A DNA stretch of 64,000 nucleotides from Xylona heveae TC161 (taxonomy: Eukaryota > Ascomycota > Xylonomycetes > Xylonales > Xylonaceae): positions 1,240,001-1,304,000 of the forward strand of contig NW_017264198.1 of assembly GCF_001619985.1 (NCBI RefSeq), read 5' to 3'. The notes beneath the pieces are model-generated. The model searched no databases, was not told the origin of the DNA, and saw only the letters and a list, made by a program, of their open reading frames with translations. This document shows, piece by piece, positions 11,299-23,425 of this stretch. How positions within the stretch are numbered: position 1 is the first letter of the stretch; each line of letters begins with the position of its first letter. Position numbers and translations under genes: made by a program.

Positions 11299-12215
11299 AA
11301 TTTAGATGTTCAGACTAACCCAAACGAGCGATAATCTAAACACAAAAGCTTAATATGAAGGGAAATAGGGGAATCTTTCGTCGAGGATTGTATGCTTCAA
11401 TTTCGTAACTTATTGTTTTCATGGGTTTTTTCCCCAGTGAGGCGGGACAAGCATTGAAAAACATTCTCAAATCTGGCTCTTTCCCCAGCTCTTGTGCTGA
11501 ATATTCCCTACTCTTTTTCGTTCAAAGTCACGCTTATCTGTAAAATACAACTAATAATTTCTCAGAATGTAATCACAGCCGTAACGCATCTTTTCAATGA
11601 TAATATCAAATTCTACGAAGCTTGCATGTTTCGAAGAGATCGAATAGCTTGTTTCCAACAGCTACACCAATTTTCTAAAAGATAAAATGATTTAATAAAG
11701 CCTCTATATGACCGGCAGTTTCATTTTGGTCTTATGAATATATCTGCTGTACGTTGGACTTCCAGCTTTGTGATTAGCTTAGGATACAGATCACGGGCAT
11801 TTGCCAAACGGCAGATTATCGAATTTTTGGATTTTGGAAATCAAGTTAACTTTTAGCCAATCTAGGAGAAATTAATTGTACAAGATACCCGGTCAAGTGT
11901 CCAACAATCAACAGATGAGGACCGAGTTGAAGAGCAATCTAGTAGGAAGCCCGCTCATTAACGCAAGTTCCACTTGCCACTGGCTGAGTGAAGGACACGC
12001 AAGAGCCTGAACAATTCATGCGCCGGCTGTGAACAAAGAAAAAATCTCCAAACTGCATATGCACACAAGGTCGAAAGCCTGTCGAAACATATGCTTGATA
12101 ATGTACTTGAAAAAAAAAAAAAGAGACAAGAGACAATTTTCCGTTTTGAAACCTAGTCTTTCCAAACTCCCCGTATGAACCCTTAGATCATGCTAGCTGG
12201 TCAAATGCAGGCAAT
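11299..12215. other. Intergenic, no gene seen
   Basis: AT-rich DNA between the tRNA and the 3' end of the FKBP gene, both transcribed on the minus strand. It holds an A13 run near 12111-12123. No coding frame with convincing composition is present. Confidence 0.5.
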
Positions 12216-13886
12216 TTATTTAATCTCCAGCATCTTAATGTCGAAGGTGAGGGCAGCATTCGGGGGCATGCCTGGCGGGGGACGGCTGCCATAGGCAAGG
12301 TTGGACGGGATGACAATGCGGCGCTCACCGCCGACGGACATGCCGGCGACACCAATGTCCCAGCCCTTGATGACCTCACCCTTGCCGAGAGTAAAGGTGA
12401 AAGGCTTGCCCTTCTTATTGGCTGTTGCAAATCGTTAGCGATTGTCGCATCTCAGTCAGTTAAAATGGAGTGAACTAACCATCAAAGACCTTGCCGTCCT
12501 GGAACTTGCCAATGTAACGCATGCTGACCTTGTCGCCCTTCTTGGACGCAGGACCAGAACCGAGCTTCTTGTCATCAATCTTGACGCCCTGAACAGTCTT
12601 CACGCCGGTAGTGGCCTTGGCCTTCTCCTCTTTGGCGGCAGAGCCGGTAGGACCTTGCTCGAGGTTCTTGGCGAACTGAACCTTCTTATCGCCCTTGCCG
12701 GCGGGGCTCTCCTTGGCCTTCTCCTCCTTCTTCTCGATGGCCTTGCCGGCGTTGTTCTTCTGCTTCTTCTGGTCCTTGGCGATGGCAGCATCGAGAGTGG
12801 CAGTTTCCTCAGCGGCACGCTTGTTCTTACCCTTCTTGTCGGCCTTGGAAGCCTCAACAAGCTTGGGAGCTACCTCCTCGTCCTCGCTGGCGACTTCGGA
12901 GATACGGGGGTTCTCGAGAGTATCAAGCTCATCGCTCTCCTCGTCCTCATCGTACTCATCGTCGAGCTCATCCTCATCAGGAGAAAGGTCATAGTCCTCA
13001 TCCTCCTCGTCCTCCTCATCGTCGTGGTGGTGGTCATCACCAGCAGGCACAACGTAGTTACCAGTGAGGAAAACAGTGTGAGTACCAGAGACCTTAAAGA
13101 AGCAGCGCTCACCCTCACCGATGGTGATGTCAAGGGGTTGCTGGTAGTGCTACGGAGAAGGTCAGTACTGTTTGCTTGCACCAGGCAACACTTAACATAT
13201 CACGTACCTTGGCAGGGTCGAGGGTGCAAATAACAAATTCCTCGATCTCGAGGTCCTCACCCTCCTCGTCGTCCTCCTCGTCGCTCTCCTCGTCAGACTC
13301 CTCCTCCTCGCTAGCCTTGCCCTTACCCTTGGTAGACTTCTTAGCCTCGCCGTCAACCTCCATGGCGTCCTGCTCGGCGAGGGCCTTCTTCAGGGCCTCA
13401 ACGGCAGCCTCCTTGCGAGCCTTCTTGCTCTTGGAAGGGTCGCTGGGACCGCCATTAGCTTCCTCGTCAGAAGACTCCTCCTCCTCAGAGTCGGAGCCAC
13501 CGATAAGTCTGCGAAGATATTCCTCATCCTCGTCGTCCTCGTCGTCCTCGTCCTCGGCATCAATTGCCTGGCGAATGATCTTCAGTGTCGCACGAGGAGT
13601 GGCGTTGCCGTTGGCGGCATCATTCTGGGCCGGGGCGCTAGGGTCAATGGCGGCCATGGTGATGCGGAACTGGATGTAATTGTCAGCTGGGATGTCAAAG
13701 GAGAACATGCGAGCAAGAGATGAAAAAGTACAAAAGCAGCCAGCATTGCGCTGGCCAACAATTCTTCATCTGAGAAATTTCAAGGATAAGACTCACAGTC
13801 GCAGGGAAATCAGGAACAGCTGGGATGATGACATCGCCAGCCGGCACCTCGAGGCCGTAGACGGCAACAGGAAGCATGCCAGACAT
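12216..13886 (-). CDS. FPR4: Nuclear FKBP-type peptidyl-prolyl isomerase (Fpr3/Fpr4-like)
   Basis: Four exons: 13886-13797, 13669-13208, 13149-12480 and 12421-12216, giving 475 aa. All joins restore frame; the second exon begins [10 protein letters not shown]. The N-terminal ~190 residues ([18 protein letters not shown], later [15 protein letters not shown]) match the nucleoplasmin-like domain of nuclear FKBPs. Long Asp/Glu runs follow (about residues 65-85, 155-180 and 215-255), then a Lys-rich segment. The C-terminal ~100 residues are the FKBP fold, with [31 protein letters not shown] and [14 protein letters not shown]. The enzyme isomerises proline peptide bonds; Fpr4 in yeast acts on histone H3 tails and as a histone chaperone, and the acidic tracts fit histone binding. 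It is divergent from REV1. Assignment to Fpr3 versus Fpr4 cannot be made, since most filamentous fungi have a single such gene. Confidence 0.93.
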
Positions 13887-14583
13887 CTTGCGGAACGGTT
13901 GAAAAGCGAATCAAGAAAAAATTTTGCGATAAGTAGGAAATGAATTAAATGACGATCTAGATGGTACCCTCAATCGCGTCTTTCAACCTCTAAAAAATTG
14001 AAATGAAAAAAAAAAAAAGAGGAAAGAGTGGTGCAGGATACCAAAGTAGTGCAAGGAAGGGAAAGGAAGGGAAAGAAAAAAGATGGAAGCCAAGGCAACG
14101 AGCAGGGTCGCTCGATCAACACAGTAGACGGAGTGATCCGCCATAATCTCAAGCGTATTGGGGAAAACGCGAAAAAAACTAGACGCCAAACCTGTTTTGG
14201 GAAGACCAAGTAGCTTAGGGTGTTTTCGCCAGAGGTTATGTGCTGCCTTGTTCAGTATCGGTTTACCGCTTCACCATCGCTTCGGTTAAAAGTTCTGCTC
14301 TTCTTCTGAGACTAACCTCATTTGTTCATAATTTAACCTACTGATCTTTATCGAGCTTATCAGAGATCACCGGGTAGCATATTGTGTTACGTTTAGCCAC
14401 TTGACGTTATCCTTCTATTTCCACGCGACATCCCGCATAGCGCGTCATCCCTTCCATTCATGTTTGTACGTGATGAGACGAGCATTAAAAGTGATCTGCT
14501 GGAGCTATGCATGAGCAGACTTTAGTTGTTCTTCTTGAACATGATTGAAAATACTGACTCAGGTGGTTGGCGCGTGGATCAAG
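13887..14583. promoter_or_regulatory. Divergent promoter region, FKBP / REV1
   Basis: The 697 bp gap separates the start codons of the minus-strand FKBP gene and plus-strand REV1. It has an A-rich/purine patch near 14005-14090 just upstream of FKBP. No strong individual factor site is claimed. Confidence 0.5.
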
Positions 14584-17500
14584 ATGGGCTCCAGGCTCGA
14601 GGCGAATTCCAACCGGGTTCGCAAGAGGATCGAGAACCGTAAGAGCACGCGTTTTATATTTCCTTTTTTTTTGTTTCTTGTTGGGAAAAATAATTGGCTG
14701 ACAATTTAAAGATGAGTTCGAAAATGAGGAAGGCGAGGAATATCAAGGGTCTGAATTTGGAGGGTTCGCCGACTACTTTCGACGAAAGAAGATCAAGCTA
14801 CAGAACCTAGACGTGGAGCTCCGCGCATCTTCGCCGGAGAAACCGCCCATTTTCCGCGGCATTGTCGCACACGTCAATGGATATACGCAGCCGTCACTGA
14901 ATGACATTCATGTGCTTATCGTAACCCATGGAGGAGGATTTTCACAATATCTTGACGGCAAGACCACTGTCACGCATATCATCGCGAGCAGCCTGACCCC
15001 GAAGAAAGCTGTTGAGTTTAGAAGATACCGGATCGTAAAGCCTGCTTGGGTAGTGGATAGTGTAAATGCAGGAAGGCTATTACCATGGGAGAACTACAGG
15101 GTCTTAGATGAAGGCCCAAGACAAAAAACCCTTGGTTTCGACAATGGAAAGGTGGTCAGCCAAACAAAGTCTCAGCGGGAAGGCTACCGTGATCAGACCG
15201 ATGCCAGCTGGTACACAAAGCAACTGATACGTCCGATCGATGACGAGATCGACGAGTATAATCAACCGCTTCCAAATACACAATCCTTGCGAACGGCAAG
15301 TCAGAGTGGCACACTCGACCTCGTTTCTTCGAGCCAGGCGCAGAGAATCAAGGAGAGTAGCAAATCTGTTCCTTCCTTCGAAACGAGCTCTTCTCGCCTA
15401 GTTCGTGAAGTTTCATTACCATCTGCAAATACGCCCAGATTTACTCAGGAGAGGCACCATTCTCATCCACCTACGGCAGACCCCGATCCAATCCAAGACG
15501 ACTTTGAGCTTCTAGCTGACGCCGCTGCGATAAGCTTTGGAGATGAAAGTCAAAAGGATAAACAATTACCTTCAGTTGAGCCTCTAGATTTTGAAGAAGA
15601 CAATCTCGCTTCTCCAGAAGAGTCACCCTCTGGTATTGGCACGGATCGTGCGCGGGATCAAGCGTCTCCTTCATCAGTGAAGCGACCTGCAAAGACAGCA
15701 GAAGAACATAATGCTCTGCTGTTAGCGGATCCGCGGGTTCGCAAATCTACCGTGGTCAACCCGGATTTCCTTAAACAGTACTATTCGGAATCCCGTCTAC
15801 ATCATCTTTCAAGCTGGAAGGCCGATCTCAAATCGCAATTGCAGGCCCTGACCGCCGAAACTTCCGCGACACAAAGGGCTCTCCAGAAACATAATCCTCG
15901 CGCCAGGCGATATATCTTACATGTTGATTTTGACAGCTTTTTCGTGGCCGTGTCAATGAAAAATTCTCCGCAATATATGGAGAAACCGGCAGTTGTTGCT
16001 CATGGCGGTGGTCCAGGCTCAGAAATTGCAAGCTGCAATTATCCAGCTCGAAAGTTTGGCATAAAAAACGGAATGTGGATGAAACAGGCACAAAATCTGT
16101 GTCCTGAACTGAAGGTATTACCATATGATTTTAAAGGTTATGAGGAAGCAAGTAGAAATTTCTACGATGCTATTCTAGCTACTGGAGGCATTGTGCAGAG
16201 TGTCAGTGTGGACGAGGCCCTTGTTGATGTCAGCTCACTCTGCATAGCCGCTGGAGGAAGCGAGGGCACTGGCGTCCGAGAAGGCAGCATTTGGCGTGAG
16301 CAGGCGAAAGCGGATGAGATTGCCCAAGGCATTCGCGACAGGGTTAAAGATCTCACCAGCTGTGCTGTATCCGTAGGTATTGGAGGAAACATTCTCCTTG
16401 CGAAGCTTGCTCTCCGTAAGGCGAAGCCTGCTGGCCAGTACCAAGTCAAGCCGGAAGACGTGCTCGACTTCATTGGACCTCTGGAAGTCCAAGATTTGCC
16501 TGGTGTCTCTTACAGTATTGGGGGTAAACTTGAGGAAATAGGCGTCAAGTTTGTCAAGGACATTCGCGAAGTGTCCAAGGAGCGACTGATATCGGCCTTG
16601 GGACCCAAAACTGGCGAGAAGATCTGGGAATACGCTCGTGGGATCGACCGAATCGAAGTCGGCGATCAAGTTGTTCGCAAGTCTGTTTCTGCCGAAGTCA
16701 ACTGGGGCGTGCGTTTTGAAACCCAAGCCCAAGCAGAAGAATTTATCCATAATCTGTCCGAGGAGCTTCATCGACGGCTTGAAGTCCAGCGAGTTAAAGG
16801 CCGGCAACTGACTATGAAAGTTATGCGACGAGCAGCAGATGCTCCCTTGGATCCGCCCAAGCACTTGGGCCACGGCAAATGCGATACCTTTAATAAGAGC
16901 ATCCTCTTGGGTGTGGCCACGAACGCCATAGACATTCTCTCTAAGGAATCCATTTCCATACTCAGAGGGTTCAATGTTTCTCCTGGCGAGCTCCGCGGTA
17001 TAGGCCTGCAGATGACCCGGCTAGAGCCTTTGAAAGTTACGGGAGAAGGACAACCAAGTAGCAGCCAAAAGCTACTATCTTTCAAACGCCCAGTACAGCC
17101 AAACTCTAGTGCCGCACAACCGGCAGAGCAAGCAGACGATCCCATCTCAGATTACGGCGAAAGTCCTCATAAAGCGCAGAAATTCCGTTCCCCAGGATCA
17201 ATCATCGGACCAAAATCAGGTGCGCCGCAGGACGAATCGGCGAAACCACTTAACATGCTAGGAACGCAATTCATCCTCCCAAGCCAAGTCGATCCTCGCG
17301 TCCTTGCAGAATTGCCAGCAGACATTCGATCCAAGCTCTTTCCAACAAATCTCTCTATGGACAAAACCACCGACGAAGCCCCCCCAGCCCCTTCGTCTCC
17401 CAGATCCAAACATACACCCCAGCCTACATCTCGCGCAACTACTCCTGTCACAGGCAACATACGGCCTTCTTCTTCGCGATCCGCATCCCCTGCCGTTCCT

Positions 17501-18595
17501 CCCCTTCCTAATCCCTTCCAACTCGACCCAGAAGCTCTCGACGCCTTACCAGAGGATGTCCGAGCCGAAGTCTTGGACTTTTATACAACCACCCATCCGC
17601 AAACCACATTATCTCCGTCCCGCCGTCACGATGGAATCACACAATCCCTTCTCCCACAATCGCCCCGTAAATCCCGCCCATTTGCGCCCCTCACTTCCAA
17701 AAAGCAAACCACACCCACCAAGAAACGAACCACCTCCAAACTCACCTCTAATCTGTCTGCTGCTGCTTCCTTTAACCCAACACTCACTCAATCGAACTTT
17801 GTCGCTACCACTCGCCAATCCGCCACCACTACCGCGGACAACCCCGCCGCCACAGCGACAGATTCCGAACCCATTGCTCCAGACTTTCTCGCCGCCTTAC
17901 CGCCCGATATCCGCGCCGAACTCCTCGCCGAGCAGCGCCGCAAACACCTCTTGGCGCGATCACACCTCCAACTTCCCAACCCCTTTGGCACCCGCACACG
18001 CGGCTCCAGAGGAAAACGGGGCTCGAGCCTTGCTGCTGCTGCTAGTGGTGGTTTCTTGTCCAGGGCCGGTCTCGGTGCCGGTGGTACGGTTACCACACGA
18101 AGGCAGCAGCAACAGCAACAGCAACAGAACCAACCCCGACAACTCCATCTCCCTCCCCGTCCGCCAAAACCTACGTTTACCACCCGCCGCCTAACTGCCC
18201 TGCCGGACCTGCGTGATGCAGTTTCAGCATGGTATGCAGAGTTTGCGGACGAGCCGCCGTACGAGGAAGATGTCGCTGCGCTAGTCAAGTACTTGAAACG
18301 AGTAGTGACTGAAGAACGGGATATGCATAAGGCTGTTGCGGTGGCGGATTGGTTGGCTTGGATCCTGCATGATGCCAAAGGGGACTGTGTCGTTGTTGAT
18401 GATGGTGCTGGACAAGGAGGAGGAGGACGAAGTGAAAGGCGAGGAGGAGATGATGACCGCGGAGAAGATACAAAAGGGGCTGAAAAAGTTTCACCTTTTC
18501 AGGCATGGCGGCGTGCGCTGCAGTCGGTACGTGCGGGTGTGCAAGAGGCTGTTGTGTCGAGAGGACTAGGAAAAGTCTCGTTTCGATTTGGATGA
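14584..18595 (+). CDS. REV1: DNA repair polymerase REV1 (Y family)
   Basis: Two exons, 14584-14638 and 14712-18595, give 1312 aa. The short first exon supplies MGSRLEANSNRVRKRIEN, and the join reads ..KRIENHEFENEEGEEY. REV1 is a deoxycytidyl transferase and scaffold for translesion synthesis in the nucleus. Visible domains are a BRCT domain (~65-150, with THIIAS and KPAWVVDS), the catalytic core with HVDFDSFFV (~421) and SVDEALVD (~517) supplying metal-binding acidic residues, and a little-finger domain to ~790. After these come three ubiquitin-binding-like motifs built around LPADIR (~878), LPEDVR (~958) and LPPDIR (~1074). A run of eight Gln follows (~1149), then the C-terminal domain (~1180-1312) that binds other polymerases. 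A Gly/Asp-rich insertion splits the C-terminal domain before WRRALQSVRAGV. An ATG near 14541 is in another frame and ends quickly. Confidence 0.95.
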
Positions 18596-19470
18596 TGATG
18601 GAGGTGACCTCATTGGGTTAATTGTTTTCTTTTTCTATTGGTTTCGAGGAATGGTGTTAGTGTTTGGATATGCGAGAAGGATTACACACAAAATACCCCT
18701 GTATGAACTTGTTGTGATTTAGTTAGTCGATGATTTTCTAAGTGCGAATTAGCATATTCAGGTCAATACTGCAGGATGCTCAGGATTACTGCTTGGCATT
18801 AAAATCGTTTGACTGTAATATGTAGTTTTTATTTAAATATCTCTTTAGAAAATTGTTGCGTGTAATGTAGTGACATAGTAAAAAAAAGGGGTAAAATGTA
18901 CTGGATGGGATATTGCAAACGCCACCCATAAGAAAAATAGAAACAACAATAGGAGAGAGAGGGAGAGGGAGATCGTCAAGTTTGTCATGCAACAACGCCC
19001 ATCTTGAGATGGTTAAAGACAAAGAAAAAAGAAAAAAGGAAAGGAAAGAACTACCATAGTGTCCCAGGTCCCAGTCGTGATACCTGATATTCCAGACCGA
19101 AAAAAAAAAAAAGAAATTCCACCACTTGGTGATATTTCAAAAGCATATCAGCGATTCCCTCATACTCATGGCAACGAGACTATTGGCGTGAAACGAAGAG
19201 GTATGTAGAAGCAACAGTTGGTTGCAGATATCGTGATGAGTCAATGATGAAGAGTTTACATCGGCGATTGGCGTATGAATGCTGTAACGGCCGCGCCGTC
19301 ACAGGTGTGTACATGACTGCCATGTTTCAAACGAGGAAAAGAGAAATATGGGTCGATGCAAGCATTTACAGAGGTAACAACTCCAACTCGCGCAGCTTCG
19401 TGAATAGACAGTTTGAGGAAAATTGATACGACAACTTCACTATTGGCAATGCGGCAATGCATTAGCCACT
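18596..19470. other. Convergent intergenic region, REV1 / Rheb 3' flanks
   Basis: Between two convergent stop codons. The + strand from 18878 to about 19060 is purine-rich (AG runs and GAGAGAGGGAGAGGGAG), so it is pyrimidine-rich in the Rheb sense direction. No coding frame is convincing. Confidence 0.5.
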
Positions 19471-20441
19471 TTACATGACAACGCACTTGTTGCCGCCGGC
19501 GGGCTGGCTGGGGTTTTGCGACTTCTCGACTTCGGCAATCATCAGCTCAAAGGCCTTGCTGACGTGCTCGTTGTACCGGGCACTAGCTTCGGTGAAGCCG
19601 CAGTTGATTTCGGCAGCAAGCGCCTTGCCGGCTTCCAGGGTGACCTGGCGCTGCTCGGGCCGCAGATCGGATTTGTTGCCAACCATGACAATGGGGACCC
19701 ATTCAGCGCCCTGAATCGGATTGTGAGTTTGAATTACAACTAGAGATGAAGGAGAAAAAAAAGGTTGGGAAAGGAGGAGAAGAGAAATTGGAAGTAAGTT
19801 GCAGGGTGACATACCAAGTGGTTGAGAATCTTGTCCCGGATAACTCTGATCATGTCAAAGGACTGCTTGGAAGCAACAGAGTACACGAGCATGTAGCCAT
19901 GGACACCGATGAAATGCTTAGAATTGAGGATGCTATATTCATCCTATAATTTTGTTTGTTAATATATATTTACTTTTTATAGTTAATATGCAAGTCGATT
20001 GTAGTCACGTGAAGATAGGTGATAGGGCAGGATTAAAGTAATGATAGCAAACACAAGAACGAGGAAGAAAAGAAAATAATAATTATTTTTTTTTTAAAGA
20101 AAAAGAAAGAAATAACTCACCTGTCCAGCAGTATCAATAATCTCTGTCGCATAGTCCTGACGATTGTAGGTGATGACGCGGCTGAAGGTGTTCTCAATGG
20201 TAGGATAGTAACTTTCAACAAAGTGACCATCCACGAATTGCACCGTCAGGGATGATTTTCCTGCAGATGCCCGTGAGCCATTGATATCTTGAATTAAACC
20301 CCCTCTTCATGCAGTCCGATAAGACAGAAGCATGAGTGAGTGAAGGACGCAGTCAGAATGAGGGCGACCCCTGGACAATGACGTACCCACTGAACGGCTG
20401 CCGACGATAGCAATCTTTCTCTGCTTGGGCGGCGCAGGCAT
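19471..20441 (-). CDS. RHB1: Rheb small GTPase
   Basis: Four exons, 20441-20387, 20260-20121, 19943-19815 and 19710-19471, give 187 aa, the usual Rheb length. The phosphate-binding loop GSRSVGKSS carries the Arg-Ser pair that marks Rheb rather than Ras, where Gly-Gly is usual. The effector loop SYYPTIENTF, DTAGQDEY, the guanine-specificity motif GNKSDL and EASA are all intact. The C-terminus CVVM is a CaaX box for farnesylation, giving endomembrane attachment. Rheb activates TORC1 in many eukaryotes and affects arginine uptake in yeasts. The gene is divergent from HEH1 and convergent with REV1. Every splice join restores the conserved protein, including V-G-K-S-S across the first intron and AGQ-DEYSIL across the second. 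Confidence 0.96.
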
Positions 20442-21002
20442 GGTGATCTAGTGAGCGAGAGATAGCACAGGAGGTGAAGAGGAGTGGATTCAATGAAATC
20501 AGTTATCTCTTGAGAACACACAAATTAAATGAACGGCTCTCCTTCTCAAAACAAAGAGGAGCAAGAGGTTCGAGCCCGGGATAGATTGTTGGATGGGATG
20601 AAAAGAGACAAGGACTGCTCTTTGACCATTTGTAGAGGTGAATTTCTCTCTCTCTGGCCGTCCTCAAGATACGGTGATCTAGTTGAACCAAACTGGCACA
20701 AGTGAAAGAAGCCATTACGTAAGGATAGACAGTCCCACTCTTCGCCCTTCCACCCCCCGGTTGCCATGTTGACATCCGCTCCTGTTGTTGCCTTGAAGCT
20801 ATCTAACCTTGGTCACTAGAAGAATTTCCGTCTGATTTTCTTCCATCACTCAAGCTTCATCAACGCTCCTCTCGCCAGAGCACTCTACATATAAGACTGA
20901 TCCAGTCGCTTACCTTTTCTTATTGTAATTTTGACTCTATCAACTCTTTACCTCACATTATCACAAACTCCGAGATATCCGGGGATCTCGCTTTGTCCGA
21001 TC
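20442..21002. promoter_or_regulatory. Divergent promoter region, Rheb / HEH1
   Basis: 561 bp between divergent start codons. Pyrimidine-rich tracts (20641-20660 and around 20830-20930 on the + strand) are typical of fungal promoters. A tRNA-like ggttcgagccc at 20567-20577 has no matching arms. Confidence 0.5.
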
Positions 21003-23425
21003 ATGGCGTCAATAAACGATGACGAGCTCGAGTACTTGTCACCTAATTTTGATCCCGCATCCCTGACCGTCCCCCGACTTCGCGCGATTCTTGTAGCGCA
21101 TGACGTGCCCTATCCTTCGGCGGCCAAGAAAGCTCAGCTCATCGAGCTGTTCGAGGATCATGTCGTTCCGGAGGCAGAGCGGCTCCTTGCCGCGCGCGCC
21201 CGAACAAAGCGGAGCAGCAGAGGCATTACTGACATGCCCTCAAGCCAAGAGGGCTCGCTTGCAGGAGATGACGATGAAGAGGAAATAGTGCCGACGCGGG
21301 CCCCTCCAGTAACCCCCCGACGACGCGGTAGAAAGAGTGGCAAGGTTGCGGCTGAGGAGGAGTTCGATACGCCAGCGGCCACACGGACGCCAGCCGCCGC
21401 GTCGATAGTGTCACGGCGCAAGTCTACGAAGCATTCTAGAGCTTCTGACACCGAGAACGCCACAGATCCGGAGCTTCAACGACCTGTCGCTCGTCGCTCA
21501 AGAAAAAGCACCGCCACACCCGTTGTCAAGCAGGAGTCACCCGAACAAGGCTGGCACGGTCACAGGGCTGAAGCCGATGTCTTTACAGACGATAACCCAT
21601 TTCAGAGTGGAAGTTCGCCGGTATACGAACCTGTTAGTGCGCGAAAGAGCCGCAAGAGTGTTGGCGCTGCCAAATCCAGCTCGCGGAGAAAGAGCAGCGT
21701 CTCGAGACGGCGCACTGGCCACCTTTCACCCAATCGAAATATTGAGCAGCGGGACGGCTTTGCCGCGCCAAGTTCAAGGACTTTTGATGTTCCAGTATCT
21801 CGGTTGCGGGGCAGGAAACAGGAGGAAGAAGAAGAGCTCGCAGTGGATGACGAAGGCGTGGAGACGGGCGAAGAGTTCACCCCCGAGGAGCAGCTTGAGC
21901 TGGTGAGAGCGCGCGCAAAGAACGGAGAAGCTGATATTCTGCCTCCCCGAAGAAAGAAGCCTAAGCGAAAGGGAGGCATAAGCAAATCCGCACCCTGGGT
22001 GATTCTCTTAGCTCTCGCCGGTGGTTATGCAGGTTGGTGGCGGAGAGAGAAGCTCGACATCGGATACTGCGGCATTGGACGAGATCCTTCCATTCCAACC
22101 AACGTTAACATTCCCGACTGGGCAAACTTCTTGGAACCTCAATGCGAACCCTGTCCGCCGCATGCGTACTGCTACTCGCAACTAGAGACCCAATGCGAGC
22201 CCGACTTTGTCTACAAATCACATCCACTCTCCTTCGGCGGTCTTGTTCCCTTGCCACCGACCTGCGAACCCGACGGAGAGAAAGCGCGCCGCGTCAAGGC
22301 TGTGGCAGACCGAGCGGTAGAGGAGCTTCGCGAGCGACGAGCAAAGTGGGAGTGTGGAGATCTCAAGGACACCAAGGGCAAAGAGCTACCCGCCGTGGAG
22401 ATTGACGAGCAGGAACTCAAGCAAGAAGTGGGCAAGAAGCGCCGACGAGGCCTCAGCCAGTCTGAATTCGAAGATTTATGGTCCGCGGCCCTTGGCGAAA
22501 TCACCTCGAGAGATGAAGTCCTCAGCGGCCTTGACGGGTAAGTTTTTTTAATCCACCCCATTCGCATTTTGTCTCCTTCCTGAAAACCCCCCTCTGCTCC
22601 TCAATCTTCCTCCACTATTTACCAGCAGGCCTCAAGCACCTATTTATCCAAACCACAATCTCTAACTGTGCCCCATTCTCACAAACTAATCAGACTCCAT
22701 CTCGCGCCCACAGACAGTCCGGTCGTCTCACACTCACATCCACCTCCCTCGCCCGACTCTCCCTCTCCTGCGCCCTCCGACGATCCACGCGCCTCGCGCT
22801 GGCACGCTATCGAATCCAGCTTGCTGGACTAATCCTCGTCGCCTCCCTGCTCCTATTCATCCGGCGCCGCTTCCACTCCCATCGCCACGCCAACGCCCGC
22901 GTCCCGCAACTCGTTGCCCTCACACTCAACCGTCTCGCCACTCAGGCCGCTTTACACGCCCAAGACCCCCGCGCGGCCCCCGAACCCTGGATCAGCGTCA
23001 GCCAGCTCCGCGACGATGTCTTGCGCGACGAATTCTCCGCTACTCGGAGAGAAAACCTCTGGCGCCGCGTCAAGCCCGTGGTCGAAATGAATGCCAATGT
23101 CCGCGCGACTGTGCGTGAAGGCCGCGGTGGCGACGTCGGTCGTGTCTGGGAATGGATTGGCAGCGTTGGCGCCATTGAAGATGCCTGGGCAAACTCGGCA
23201 AAACGTAGAGAAAGCGGCCGGTACAGCGTGGGTCCCGGCAGCCCACCCCCGGCCGGGTTCGAGTATAATTCGGGCTCAGGATCGTTCCTCGTTGGTGATG
23301 AGAGTGAGGGAAACATTACGCTTGGTTCTCCCGGAACGGGCAGGGGCACAGGCACTCCAACCCCTGCGCCTAGTGAGACTCGATCAAGCTCCAGGTGGGA
23401 CGACGGTGGCCGGCCAATGTATTAG
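21003..23425 (+). CDS. HEH1: Inner nuclear membrane protein HEH1/SRC1 (HeH + MSC domains)
   Basis: Exons 21003-22537 and 22714-23425 give 748 aa. The first ~50 residues form the helix-extension-helix (LEM-like) domain (LTVPRLRAILVAHDVPYPS..KKAQLIELFEDH). A basic, Ser/Arg-rich nucleoplasmic linker follows, with KKPKRKGG just before the first membrane span (~329-348, PWVILLALAGGYAGWW). A lumenal Cys-containing domain comes next (CEPCPPHAYCYS), then the second span (~547-563, LAGLILVASLLLFI) and the C-terminal MSC winged-helix domain (WISVSQLRDDVLRDEF). Heh1/Src1/Lem2 proteins tether chromatin, recruit ESCRT-III to the nuclear envelope and help nuclear pore quality control. The 176 nt intron lies just before the second span and has two acceptors 20 nt apart. 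Using the upstream one (exon from 22694) would end at TAA 22830-22832 after ~557 aa without the second span. The start ATG has a good context (ATCATGG). Confidence 0.93.

Noticed and set aside
12442-13233. 263-codon plus-strand frame rich in Leu/Val
   Set aside because: It is a shadow of the acidic Asp/Glu tracts of the FKBP gene read on the other strand; GAC/GAG-type codons become Leu/Val runs.
14541-14642. Upstream ATG before REV1 as an alternative start
   Set aside because: It is in a different frame from the REV1 first exon and ends at a TAA right after the donor region; MGSRLEANS at 14584 gives the conserved family N-terminus.
17304-18194. 296-codon plus-strand frame inside REV1
   Set aside because: A Pro/Leu/Ser-rich overlapping frame within the C-rich disordered part of REV1. 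REV1 in the other frame has clear conserved domains.
20567-20577. ggttcgagccc resembling a tRNA B box
   Set aside because: The T stem does not pair and no acceptor, D or anticodon arms are found at the right spacing on either strand.
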